In this document: positions 7,322 to 13,944 of the stretch, one piece after another
How positions within the stretch are numbered: the first letter of the stretch is position 1
Layout of the letters: each line of letters begins with the position of its first letter
Assembly: GCA_007132365.1 (NCBI GenBank)
Contig: SLOS01000037.1
Coordinates: forward strand, 1 to 13,944
Direction of reading: 5' to 3'
DNA length: 13,944 nt
Source: Bacteroidales bacterium
Lineage (GTDB): Bacteria; Bacteroidota; Bacteroidia; Bacteroidales; PUMT01
The notes under the pieces: model-generated
The model's input: only the letters and a program-made list of their open reading frames with translations
Database searches by the model: none
What the model was told of the DNA's origin: nothing
Program-made: the position numbers and the translations under genes

Positions 7322-8710
7322 TTACTCAAAAAACTTGTTTTTGTGTTCTTCTGCATAATGAATTAGATTGTTTGCTATTTCAGGGTACTCATCAATAACG
7401 TTAACTTTTTCAAAAGGATCATGTACCATGTCAAACAGTGCGGTATCTATACTTTTTTGGGTGTAAATTCCTGCCTGCCCGTCAATTCCTCCCTTAACCG
7501 GATATCTGTAATTATGGGGAAGGTGAAGTTTCCACTTCCCATCAGAACTCAATACTCCCTCAAAACGATTATGCATGGTAAAACCATAATAATCATGGGG
7601 GTTTTCGGCACCCTCCCTGCCGGTGATCAGGTCCCATACATTTTCACCGTCAATCTCATAATCGGGTAGCGGTGCTCCTGCAAGGTATGAAATTGTAGGG
7701 AGAAAATCGATCGACATAAATGCCTGGTGGGAGAAAGTATTGGGTTTGATGTGTGGCGGGTATTTTATGATAAGTGGTGAACGTACACCCCCGTCAAATG
7801 TTGTCCCCTTTTCTCCCCTGTATGGCGTCATGCCTGCATGGTTGCCATAGGAGAGCCACGGACCGTTATCGGAAGTGAATATGAATATGGTATTATCTTC
7901 AATACCGTTCTCTTTAAGGGCTTTCATTACCTGTCCGACTGACCAGTCCAGCTCCATTATAACATCACCATACAACCCCGTGCCGGACTTTCCGGCAAAC
8001 TTGTCGCTCACAAAGAGTGGCACATGGGGCTGAGGATGCGGCAAGTAAAGGAAAAAGGGTTCATCTTTGTGGCGGTTAATAAAGTCAACCGATTTCTCGG
8101 TGAACCATGTGGTGAACCAGGTCTGATCGTCGGCAGTTACCGAGTCAATGGTGATTTCCCCGTTATGCCAGTACTGCAGGGGCCATTGCCCCCAATATTC
8201 AGGTCTTTCAGGGTGATCTGCCCACATATCGTTTGAGTACATTATTCCAGCCGACTCGTCAAACCCTCTTGCAGGGGGACGGGTATCAGGCTGATCGCCA
8301 ATATGCCATTTTCCGAAGAAGCCGGTTCTGTAGCCCACCTGCTGCAGAAGCTCTCCCAGGGTGGCAAATTCCGGTTCAAGTCCCCGTTGCCTGGGGGCAT
8401 GGGCACCGAACAGCCCCACCCTCTCGGGGTAGCATCCTGTCAGAAGGGCGGCCCTGGAGGCAGAACATACGGCCTGGGGCACGTAAAAATTATGGAAGGT
8501 TTTTCCCTCTTCGGCAAGTTGCCTGACATTTGGGGTGGGGTAGCGGGTTTCGGCAAAAGGCTGAAAATCGGCCCACCCGGCATCGTCGAGAAAGATCAGA
8601 ACAATGTTTGGCTTTTCGGGCTTTTCCGGATCAACAGCAGTACATGCAACAAATCCGGGTGCAAGGGCCATTAAGGGTAACGCTTTTTTAAGTGTTCTGG
8701 TAAGTTCCAT
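7322..8710 (-). CDS. Arylsulfatase A-like S1 sulfatase, lipoprotein, CSASR active site
   Basis: This 462-residue protein is a formylglycine-dependent sulfatase that hydrolyses a sulfate ester on a glycan. A marginal lipobox (FVAC, Cys23) suggests lipoprotein anchoring. Metal and active-site residues are all present: D42-D43 (FLDDAGW), the signature C82-S-A-S-R86, GKWH (133-136), PHVPL (228-232) and SDN (280-282). Lys301 lies in EKGTTFDGGVRSP. The C-terminal part (about 350-462) is the usual small sulfatase domain ending near VHDPFEKVNV. The pattern is closest to arylsulfatase A/GALNS-like enzymes, but the exact S1 subfamily and the sulfate position cannot be set by eye. The third residue of the signature is Ala rather than the common Pro. 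The gene starts 17 bp after the preceding sulfatase gene, the tightest spacing in the cluster, so the two are almost certainly co-transcribed. Confidence 0.93.
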   Translation of the reverse strand: MELTRTLKKALPLMALAPGFVACTAVDPEKPEKPNIVLIFLDDAGWADFQPFAETRYPTPNVRQLAEEGKTFHNFYVPQAVCSASRAALLTGCYPERVGLFGAHAPRQRGLEPEFATLGELLQQVGYRTGFFGKWHIGDQPDTRPPARGFDESAGIMYSNDMWADHPERPEYWGQWPLQYWHNGEITIDSVTADDQTWFTTWFTEKSVDFINRHKDEPFFLYLPHPQPHVPLFVSDKFAGKSGTGLYGDVIMELDWSVGQVMKALKENGIEDNTIFIFTSDNGPWLSYGNHAGMTPYRGEKGTTFDGGVRSPLIIKYPPHIKPNTFSHQAFMSIDFLPTISYLAGAPLPDYEIDGENVWDLITGREGAENPHDYYGFTMHNRFEGVLSSDGKWKLHLPHNYRYPVKGGIDGQAGIYTQKSIDTALFDMVHDPFEKVNVIDEYPEIANNLIHYAEEHKNKFFE

Positions 8711-8727
8711 GGCAAGATATTTTTAAA

Positions 8728-10518
8728 TTAATGACTCTTTCTGGTCAGCATTAAAAGCCTGAAATCCATAACCTGTGACCCGGGCATTTCAGTAGCTTTA
8801 AGGGTTATCTCCCCTGTGCCTTTTTCAAGGAAAATAGTCCCAACCGGCAGGGGTATGAAATCCTTCACATACGACTCCGCACGTTTTACCCTGTCGTTTT
8901 CCATTCCCCTCAGGGGCGGGTCATGTCCCTCGGTTATTTTCCCGCTGATGGCTGAGGAGCCAAAAGACAATTCAAAAGTTGATCCGGCATCATGCGGGGG
9001 ACAGGTATAGTAGATCTCTGCGTCAAACCATCCATCCTCCAGTACTTCTGCATTCCAGGTAATTTTGTCATCCGTTGATATCCAGCTGGTGAAGAAGCTG
9101 CTGTTGGGCCACCTGTTGGACCTGACTATATTTCCGTGCGGCCGGCCATCCCTTGCGGGAAGCTGGGTATAAAGAGCGTCGGGATGTCCCACTGTGAAGG
9201 GGCGATTTCCCGTTACAGGTCCCTGCATCGTCTCATTCTTCCAGTTATTAACCGCTTCCATCATTCTGGCCCTGATCTCAGGCTCTTCCTCACTTATATC
9301 ATTGCTTTGTCCGCGATCTTCAACAATATCGAACAGCCTTCCCTGGTGGTCGAGACGGTATCTTTGATTCCTGATACTTACATTGCCGTTCCAGTGTGCA
9401 AATATATAACGGTCGCCCCTAAATCCATTCTCATCCATTATAAGCGGCCGGAGACTAATACCGTCCAGTGGATGCATGGTCTCGTATTCAATACCCGCGA
9501 GGTCTGCCAGTGTAGGCAGAATATCTATTGCACCAGATAGCTCTTCAATTACCATCCCGGCCTTTATTGTCCCTTTCCACTGCATGAAAAGCGGAGAAAG
9601 TACACCGCCCTCATCGGTCGACCCCTTTCTTCCTTTCATGCCGCTGTTCCACCGGTAGCTGTTGGGGCCGTTATCATTCATAAAGATAACAATAGTATTA
9701 TCCTCCAGGCCCAGTTCCCTGAGGGCGTCCGTTACCCTGCCTGCATTCCAGTCGATATTTTCACACATGGCAAGAGCTGCCCGGGTAAATTCAACGTCCT
9801 CCTCATACCTGTCGTCCGTAAACATATCAAGTTCCATTTCTCTAAACCTGTCATACCACCTGTCGGGAACCTGCATCGGTGTGTGGGGTGTGATCTGTGC
9901 AATGTACACCAGGAAAGGGTTTTCCCGGTTTTCCCTTATAAAGTCGATGGCTCTCAGTGTGATGTCATCGGGAACATATCCTTCGCCCTGCACTATTTTT
10001 CCGTTATGTTCGAGCGGTGGACTGAAATAGTCGCCCCAGTGGCCCGAGCAGAATCCGTAAAATTCATCAAACCCCCTGCCATTGGGATGGTAAGGATATT
10101 GCATGCCGTTGTGCCATTTGCCGAAGGCGGCAGTGACGTAACCTGCCTGCCTGAAAATATCTGCAAATGTTGTCTCGTCGAGGTTCATCCGTTCCCCGCC
10201 TTCGGAAGTATCGTAAACTCCCATCCGGCTATGATAGCGGCCGGTAAGCAAATCTGCGCGGGTAGGGGAGCATACCGGCTGTACATAGAAGTTGGTGAAT
10301 TGTGCCCCGTTCTGTGCCAGTGCGTCAATATTCGGTGTATGCAGGTTAGTGTTGCCGTGGAGGCTTATATCACCCCAGCCCTGGTCATCGGTAATGATGA
10401 TCACGATATTGGGCTGCCGGGGCCTTTCAGCTTCCTGTGAGCTGCATCCAAACATCCCGGCGCCTGCAGTCACCAGGGGGATAACCGGAATTACTGTGAT
10501 CTTTTTGTTTACTATCAT
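8728..10518 (-). CDS. S1 sulfatase with C-terminal beta-sandwich module, lipoprotein
   Basis: This 596-residue protein is a formylglycine sulfatase with a lipobox MFGC (Cys25). Catalytic residues are complete: ITDDQGWGD with D44-D45, C83-S-P-T-R87, GKWH (133-136), ITPHTPM with H212, NDN (281-283) and Lys298 in GRKGSTDEGGVLSP. The stretch PYHPNGRGFDEFYGFCSGHWG (142-162) is typical of a group of arylsulfatases common in Planctomycetota and Bacteroidota. The core ends near residue 435. An added region of about 160 residues follows, and its last part (about 484-596) reads as a beta-sandwich: ITWNAEVLEDGWFDAEI, a strand with STFELSFGSSAI, then GEITLKATEMPG. This resembles carbohydrate-binding-like modules on related sulfatases and may position the enzyme on its glycan. 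Substrate is unknown; arylsulfatase is only a fold-level name. The tail is in frame with no sign of fusion error. Confidence 0.93.
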   Translation of the reverse strand: MIVNKKITVIPVIPLVTAGAGMFGCSSQEAERPRQPNIVIIITDDQGWGDISLHGNTNLHTPNIDALAQNGAQFTNFYVQPVCSPTRADLLTGRYHSRMGVYDTSEGGERMNLDETTFADIFRQAGYVTAAFGKWHNGMQYPYHPNGRGFDEFYGFCSGHWGDYFSPPLEHNGKIVQGEGYVPDDITLRAIDFIRENRENPFLVYIAQITPHTPMQVPDRWYDRFREMELDMFTDDRYEEDVEFTRAALAMCENIDWNAGRVTDALRELGLEDNTIVIFMNDNGPNSYRWNSGMKGRKGSTDEGGVLSPLFMQWKGTIKAGMVIEELSGAIDILPTLADLAGIEYETMHPLDGISLRPLIMDENGFRGDRYIFAHWNGNVSIRNQRYRLDHQGRLFDIVEDRGQSNDISEEEPEIRARMMEAVNNWKNETMQGPVTGNRPFTVGHPDALYTQLPARDGRPHGNIVRSNRWPNSSFFTSWISTDDKITWNAEVLEDGWFDAEIYYTCPPHDAGSTFELSFGSSAISGKITEGHDPPLRGMENDRVKRAESYVKDFIPLPVGTIFLEKGTGEITLKATEMPGSQVMDFRLLMLTRKSH

Positions 10519-10580
10519 GATAAAGCGGAATGGTCTCTGCGTTACTATAATAAACCAGATCAGATAATGAGGTTCATTTT

Positions 10581-12173
10581 TTATTCCACCGGAAGCAACC
10601 GGAATGAATCTTCAGGAGTTTCCCCGTATTTTTCTCTCAGTTCGTCAAGTCTGGTGTGTAATTCATTGCGCACTGCTGCGTAGGAAGGATCATCGTAAAC
10701 ATTCTGCATCTCATGCGGATCGGTCTCCAGGTCATACATCTCCCATTCATCTATATCGTAATAAAAATGCATCAGCTTGTACCGGTCGGTGGCAATTCCG
10801 TAATGCCTCTTCACACTGTGCACTGCAGGATACTCATAATAGTGATAATAATGGGCAGTCCGCCAGTCCCCGACCCTCTCTCCCCTGAGCAATGGAAGCA
10901 TGCTTCTGCCCTGCATATCTTCAGGTTCAGGCAGACCGGCAGCATCCAGAAAGGTCTGTGCAAAATCAAGGTTGGAGACAATGTTTTTATTGACGCTTCC
11001 GGGCTCAATATGCCCGGGCCATTTTATCACCAGTGGTGTGCGGTAGGATTCCTCATACATGAACCTTTTGTCGAACCATCCGTGCTCACCGAGATAAAAA
11101 CCCTGGTCGGAGGTGTAGATAACGATGGTATTGTCATCAAGGCCTGTCTCCTCAAGGTACTGAAGCACACGACCCACGCTTTCGTCGACCGACTGGATGG
11201 TGGCCAGGTAGTCGTACATGTACCTCTGGTATTTCCACCTGACAAGATCTTTTCCCTGCGGATTAAGCCTCTCGAATTCCTCTCTTATCGGTTCATATGT
11301 CATGTCCCACAGCTTCCGTTGCTCCTCATCCATCCTGCCGACAGTCCTGTCGTACACACCTCCCGATGCACCGGGTGGCCACATCTTCAGGTCTTCAGGA
11401 ATACGCATGGTAACCTCTATGGACATGTCCTGCTCCCTTGCTGCAGTCCCCATTCCCGACCAGTCATCAAACAGGTTGAAAGGTTCTGGAAACTCAACTC
11501 CCTGGAAACGGTTAAGATATTTAGGCCCGGGCTCCCACTCACGGTGAGGGGCCTTGTGGTGCATCATGATCATAAAGGGCTCAGGATTATTCTCTTGATC
11601 CTTAAGCCATTCCAGGGTTTTATCGGTAATGATGTCGCTTACATATCCGTATACATCGTACCGGCCCTCTTTATTGATAAAAGTGGGATTGTAATAGTGT
11701 CCCTGCCCGGGAAGTATATCCCAGTGGTCAAACCCGGTGGGTTCTGATCCCAGGTGCCATTTCCCGATCATGGCAGTTGTATAGCCTCCCTCCCTGAGCA
11801 GCTTTGGGAATGTCTGCTGGCTGCCGTCAAAATCACCGGCACGATATACATTTGCAGGATACTGATTCATATGGCTGTACTTTCCTGTGAGTATGGCGGC
11901 GCGGGAGGGGCCGCAAATAGAATTGGTAACAAGGCAGCGGTCAAACCGCATACCATCCTGTGCTATACGATCGATATTCGGTGTCGGGGCAACATACTGG
12001 AGTCTTTCATTGTATGAGCTCACTGCCTGCCATGCGTGATCGTCGCTCATTATAAAAATAATGTTCGGCCTTGGGGGCTCTTCGGGTTGCGGACTGCAGG
12101 CTGAAAGGATTCCGAGTGAGCAAAATCCGAGGGACCTTACCATGGTTGTTTTCCGGTTAGTTACTTTTTTCAT
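10581..12173 (-). CDS. S1 sulfatase with DUF4976 C-terminus, N-acetylglucosamine-6-sulfatase-like, lipoprotein
   Basis: This 530-residue protein has a lipobox LSAC (Cys26) and a complete S1 active site: MSDDHAW with D44-D45, NSIC87-G-P-S-R91, GKWHLG (137-142) and HHKAPHREW (205-213). SDQGFYLGEHGWFDKRFMYEE runs from 355 to 375; it has Gln in place of the second metal-site Asn, as usual in this group. The C-terminal region (about 440-515, YYHYYEYPA to MYDLETDPHEMQNV) matches the DUF4976 module. This whole pattern is typical of enzymes annotated as mucin-desulfating or N-acetylglucosamine-6-sulfatases, but members act on several sugars, so the target here could be a sulfated hexose or fucose. 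A long segment between HKAPHREW and YLATIQSVDESVG (about 215-320) is normal for the group. The gene is 37 bp after the SGSH-like gene and 62 bp before the next sulfatase. Confidence 0.93.
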   Translation of the reverse strand: MKKVTNRKTTMVRSLGFCSLGILSACSPQPEEPPRPNIIFIMSDDHAWQAVSSYNERLQYVAPTPNIDRIAQDGMRFDRCLVTNSICGPSRAAILTGKYSHMNQYPANVYRAGDFDGSQQTFPKLLREGGYTTAMIGKWHLGSEPTGFDHWDILPGQGHYYNPTFINKEGRYDVYGYVSDIITDKTLEWLKDQENNPEPFMIMMHHKAPHREWEPGPKYLNRFQGVEFPEPFNLFDDWSGMGTAAREQDMSIEVTMRIPEDLKMWPPGASGGVYDRTVGRMDEEQRKLWDMTYEPIREEFERLNPQGKDLVRWKYQRYMYDYLATIQSVDESVGRVLQYLEETGLDDNTIVIYTSDQGFYLGEHGWFDKRFMYEESYRTPLVIKWPGHIEPGSVNKNIVSNLDFAQTFLDAAGLPEPEDMQGRSMLPLLRGERVGDWRTAHYYHYYEYPAVHSVKRHYGIATDRYKLMHFYYDIDEWEMYDLETDPHEMQNVYDDPSYAAVRNELHTRLDELREKYGETPEDSFRLLPVE

Positions 12174-12210
12174 AGCTGTAAGTATTATGATTGATTTTTA
12201 TAACCCCTTG

Positions 12211-13701
12211 TTATTCATGTGTCCATTTGACTATCCATGGATCACCCGTGGTTTCCTGAAATTCCCTTATCCGTTCTTTCAGTTCAGACAGCACACCGGC
12301 GTAGCTCAAGTCTTCTGCAAGGTTTTTTGTTTCACAGGGATCATCTGCAATATTGAACAGCTCAAACCGGGGCCTCTCCAGGTAATCCTTTACAGGCCTT
12401 TTGCCGTAAATATCTTCTCCTGAGTCTATTAAATACTGCCATGTGGCCGATTCCCAAAGGTCACTTGCATGAGGATAGCTCAGCCCGCTTGCAATATTCC
12501 AGATCAGCTTGAATTCCCTGTTCTCAACAACCCTCATCGGGTAGTACATGGTTATTTCATGGAAAGTGTGCGATGCAAATATCTCGTCAAACCCGCCAGT
12601 CTCCGGATCTTCCAGTACCGGCAGGAATGACCTGCCGTGGAAGCTGTCAAACAGGGGCAGGGCAGACCATCCTGTATCTCCGGCAATTGCTCTCCTTGTT
12701 TCCATCTCGGCTTCCAGGACTCCTGCAATGTCCAGGATGGTTGGGGTGAGATCGGCCCAGGTTACCATAGCATCTGTCACTCTGCGACTGTTTTTTCCCT
12801 CAGGCATTTTAACAATGAACGGCAGACGCATTGCCGGATCGTACAGGTTGGTCTTTGCACCGTGAAATGCAATGCCGTTGTCGGACAGATACATTATTAA
12901 CGTATTGTCCCACAGCCCTTCCTCTTTCAGGATCTCAAAAAGTGTCCCTATACCCTGGTCCATGCGGGCGACAGACTGGTAATACTGTGCCAGTTCTGCA
13001 CGGGTGGCGGGAGTGTCTGGCAGGTACCAGGGGACTTCCACCTCATCCGGGCTGAATATTTTCTCTTCTATGCCCTCATACCCTTCATCCCGGTTCCCGA
13101 ACCTGTCGGGCCGGTAAGGATCATCCTCAACCTCGCCTCCTCCCCTGTGGGGGTCGCTGGTGCAGAAGTAGAGGAAGAAAGGGTTATTCCGGTTTGCGAT
13201 CAGAAAAGCCCGGCTGTTCAGAGCCATTTCATGAGGGTTACGCTGATTCCCGGGAATAACCTCCTCAAAGAAGTAAACGGATTCAGGGGCAATATGATAC
13301 TTACCCGACCTGGCTGTTTTGTATCCGTTTTCTTCCAGGATTACCGGCAGGCTTCTTATGGTCTCAAAGGTGCTGAAGTGATGAAAAGAGTGTTCATGTC
13401 CGTACTGCCCGGTAGCATGATTATAGAGCCCCGTAAGTATGACCGAGCGGCTTGCACTGCAGGATGCAGAGGTGCAGTATGCATTGGTGAACCTGATGCC
13501 TTCTGCAGCGAGTGCGTCAAGGTTGGGGGTTTTGACAGCCATATTGCCGTAACATCCCAGATCGTCAAGACCGTGATCGTCGGATACGATCATAACGATG
13601 TTGGGCCTGAGATCGGTTGGCGCATCATCTGCCGTTGAACAGGAGACTGCCAGGACAGAAAGCGGCAGCACCCTGATAAGATTGCTTTTTAAAAGATCCA
13701 T
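12211..13701 (-). CDS. Heparan N-sulfatase (SGSH)-like S1 sulfatase, lipoprotein, CSASR active site
   Basis: This 496-residue protein has a lipobox AVSC (Cys21) followed by STADD, an acidic cluster like the surface-export signal of Bacteroidota lipoproteins. Active-site residues are VSDDHG with D41-D42, C81-S-A-S-R85, GKYH (133-136), SDPHRGG with H185, and SDNG (273-276). Similarity to human N-sulphoglucosamine sulphohydrolase, recalled from memory, runs along the whole length: HHF (107-109), RSLPVIL (116-122), TPATRAELAQYY (230-241), RMDQGIG (246-252), KTNLYDPA (283-290), HEITMYYPMRVVE (381-393), and FELFNIADDPCETKNLA to DPWI near the end. This places it in the SGSH-type subfamily (SulfAtlas S1_8, which I believe also holds algal polysaccharide sulfatases), so either an N-sulfo or an O-sulfo sugar is possible. 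The ATG at 13701 is chosen because it puts a normal lipoprotein signal at the N-terminus; an in-frame TTG at 13725 would add eight residues. Confidence 0.94.
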   Translation of the reverse strand: MDLLKSNLIRVLPLSVLAVSCSTADDAPTDLRPNIVMIVSDDHGLDDLGCYGNMAVKTPNLDALAAEGIRFTNAYCTSASCSASRSVILTGLYNHATGQYGHEHSFHHFSTFETIRSLPVILEENGYKTARSGKYHIAPESVYFFEEVIPGNQRNPHEMALNSRAFLIANRNNPFFLYFCTSDPHRGGGEVEDDPYRPDRFGNRDEGYEGIEEKIFSPDEVEVPWYLPDTPATRAELAQYYQSVARMDQGIGTLFEILKEEGLWDNTLIMYLSDNGIAFHGAKTNLYDPAMRLPFIVKMPEGKNSRRVTDAMVTWADLTPTILDIAGVLEAEMETRRAIAGDTGWSALPLFDSFHGRSFLPVLEDPETGGFDEIFASHTFHEITMYYPMRVVENREFKLIWNIASGLSYPHASDLWESATWQYLIDSGEDIYGKRPVKDYLERPRFELFNIADDPCETKNLAEDLSYAGVLSELKERIREFQETTGDPWIVKWTHE

Positions 13702-13757
13702 AATGTGTGGGTTTATTGCTGGCAAAGTTTTTAAGCTGTTTAAAACCTGAGCGTTTT

Positions 13758-13774
13758 ATTCCCCGAAAGGGAAT
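13758..13774 (-). other. Stem-loop directly after the fucosidase stop codon
   Basis: On the minus strand ATTCCC and GGGAAT form a perfect 6-bp stem around the loop TTTCG, starting at the last base of the stop codon. No T-run follows, so it does not look like a strong intrinsic terminator. It could stabilise the upstream mRNA end or cause partial termination, which would lower sulfatase expression relative to the fucosidase. Confidence 0.45.
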
Positions 13775-13944
13775 CAATCATAAAGAATAAGCTCAATTAC
13801 CGGGATCTCAACATTCGGCTTGTTTACCGGCAGGCGCAGGTTAAGGTCATCCGGATCAACATCTTCCCGTCTCCAGTGGCCATATGGTGAGGTAATCTGT
13901 ATCTCCGATGCGTCATGCAGGAACTGTGCATACTTCACCTTGCC
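13774..13944 (-). CDS. Probable GH29 alpha-L-fucosidase, C-terminal fragment (partial)
   Basis: An open frame enters from the right edge and encodes the last 56 residues of a protein ending in TGA at 13774-13776. It reads KVKYAQFLHDASEIQI near the start and LRLPVNKPNVEIPVIELIL at the end. This pattern, a strand with YAQFLxDxSE and a closing LPVxKPxVExPVIEL, is typical of the C-terminal beta-sandwich domain of bacterial GH29 alpha-L-fucosidases. GH29 enzymes cleave terminal alpha-L-fucose with retention. The catalytic Asp and the signal peptide are outside the window, so activity cannot be judged. It is the first visible gene of the cluster, 72 bp before the SGSH-like sulfatase gene, and gives the best clue that the glycan contains fucose. 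The match is to a short tail only, so another beta-sandwich-ended hydrolase is possible. Confidence 0.72.
   Translation of the reverse strand, partial: GKVKYAQFLHDASEIQITSPYGHWRREDVDPDDLNLRLPVNKPNVEIPVIELILYD

Noticed and set aside
10713..11747. A 344-codon open frame on the plus strand.
   Set aside because: It lies fully antisense to the DUF4976-type sulfatase, whose minus-strand frame has complete catalytic motifs. The plus frame shows no recognisable domain and is a by-product of codon bias.
7322..13701. Recent tandem duplication of the sulfatase genes.
   Set aside because: The proteins share only the general catalytic motifs; lengths, signature residues and C-terminal domains all differ.
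13702..13725. An upstream TTG start for the SGSH-like sulfatase.
   Set aside because: It would add eight polar residues before a normal lipoprotein signal; the ATG at 13701 gives the standard signal length.

Overview
The window is a stretch of a Bacteroidota chromosome. The evidence is a C-terminal type IX secretion (T9SS) sorting domain on the largest protein, a series of lipoproteins, AT-rich gene starts without clear Shine-Dalgarno sequences, and dense packing of glycan-degradation genes. A T9SS-bearing, polysaccharide-degrading, probably marine or anaerobic lineage fits best; nothing in the window fixes the genus. All nine genes I support lie on the minus strand, so transcription reads from high to low coordinates. 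The largest gap between genes is 142 bp. There are no tRNAs, rRNAs, CRISPR arrays or mobile elements that I can see.

The upstream (right) end holds the last 56 residues of a protein that looks like a GH29 alpha-L-fucosidase. Four sulfatases of the alkaline-phosphatase-like S1 type follow in tandem (about 13.7 to 7.3 kb), with gaps of 72, 37, 62 and 17 bp. The four differ from one another: a close relative of heparan N-sulfatase (SGSH), a DUF4976-type sulfatase like GlcNAc-6-sulfatases, an arylsulfatase with an extra C-terminal beta-sandwich module, and a shorter arylsulfatase A-like enzyme. All four have an N-terminal lipobox and the cysteine that is converted to formylglycine. With the fucosidase they suggest stepwise removal of several different sulfate groups and of fucose from one complex sulfated glycan, such as a fucan/fucoidan, a fucosylated glycosaminoglycan or another algal or animal sulfated polysaccharide. 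No SusC/SusD pair is inside the window.

The middle (about 7.25 to 1.7 kb) has a TPR lipoprotein and then a 1531-residue secreted protein. The latter combines a chitobiase-C-like N-terminal module, a CotH-type kinase domain, an InlB-like repeat, a jelly-roll-like module, a long beta-strand-rich region and a T9SS sorting domain. It is the most unusual gene here: a predicted cell-surface kinase-fold protein beside a sulfatase cluster.

The left end (1.56 to 0 kb) has a Tat-exported lipoprotein of the gluconate 2-dehydrogenase subunit 3 family, followed 24 bp later by a GMC-family FAD oxidoreductase that runs off the window. This pair probably forms a periplasmic sugar dehydrogenase. The 142-bp gap before it is the most likely transcriptional boundary in the window.
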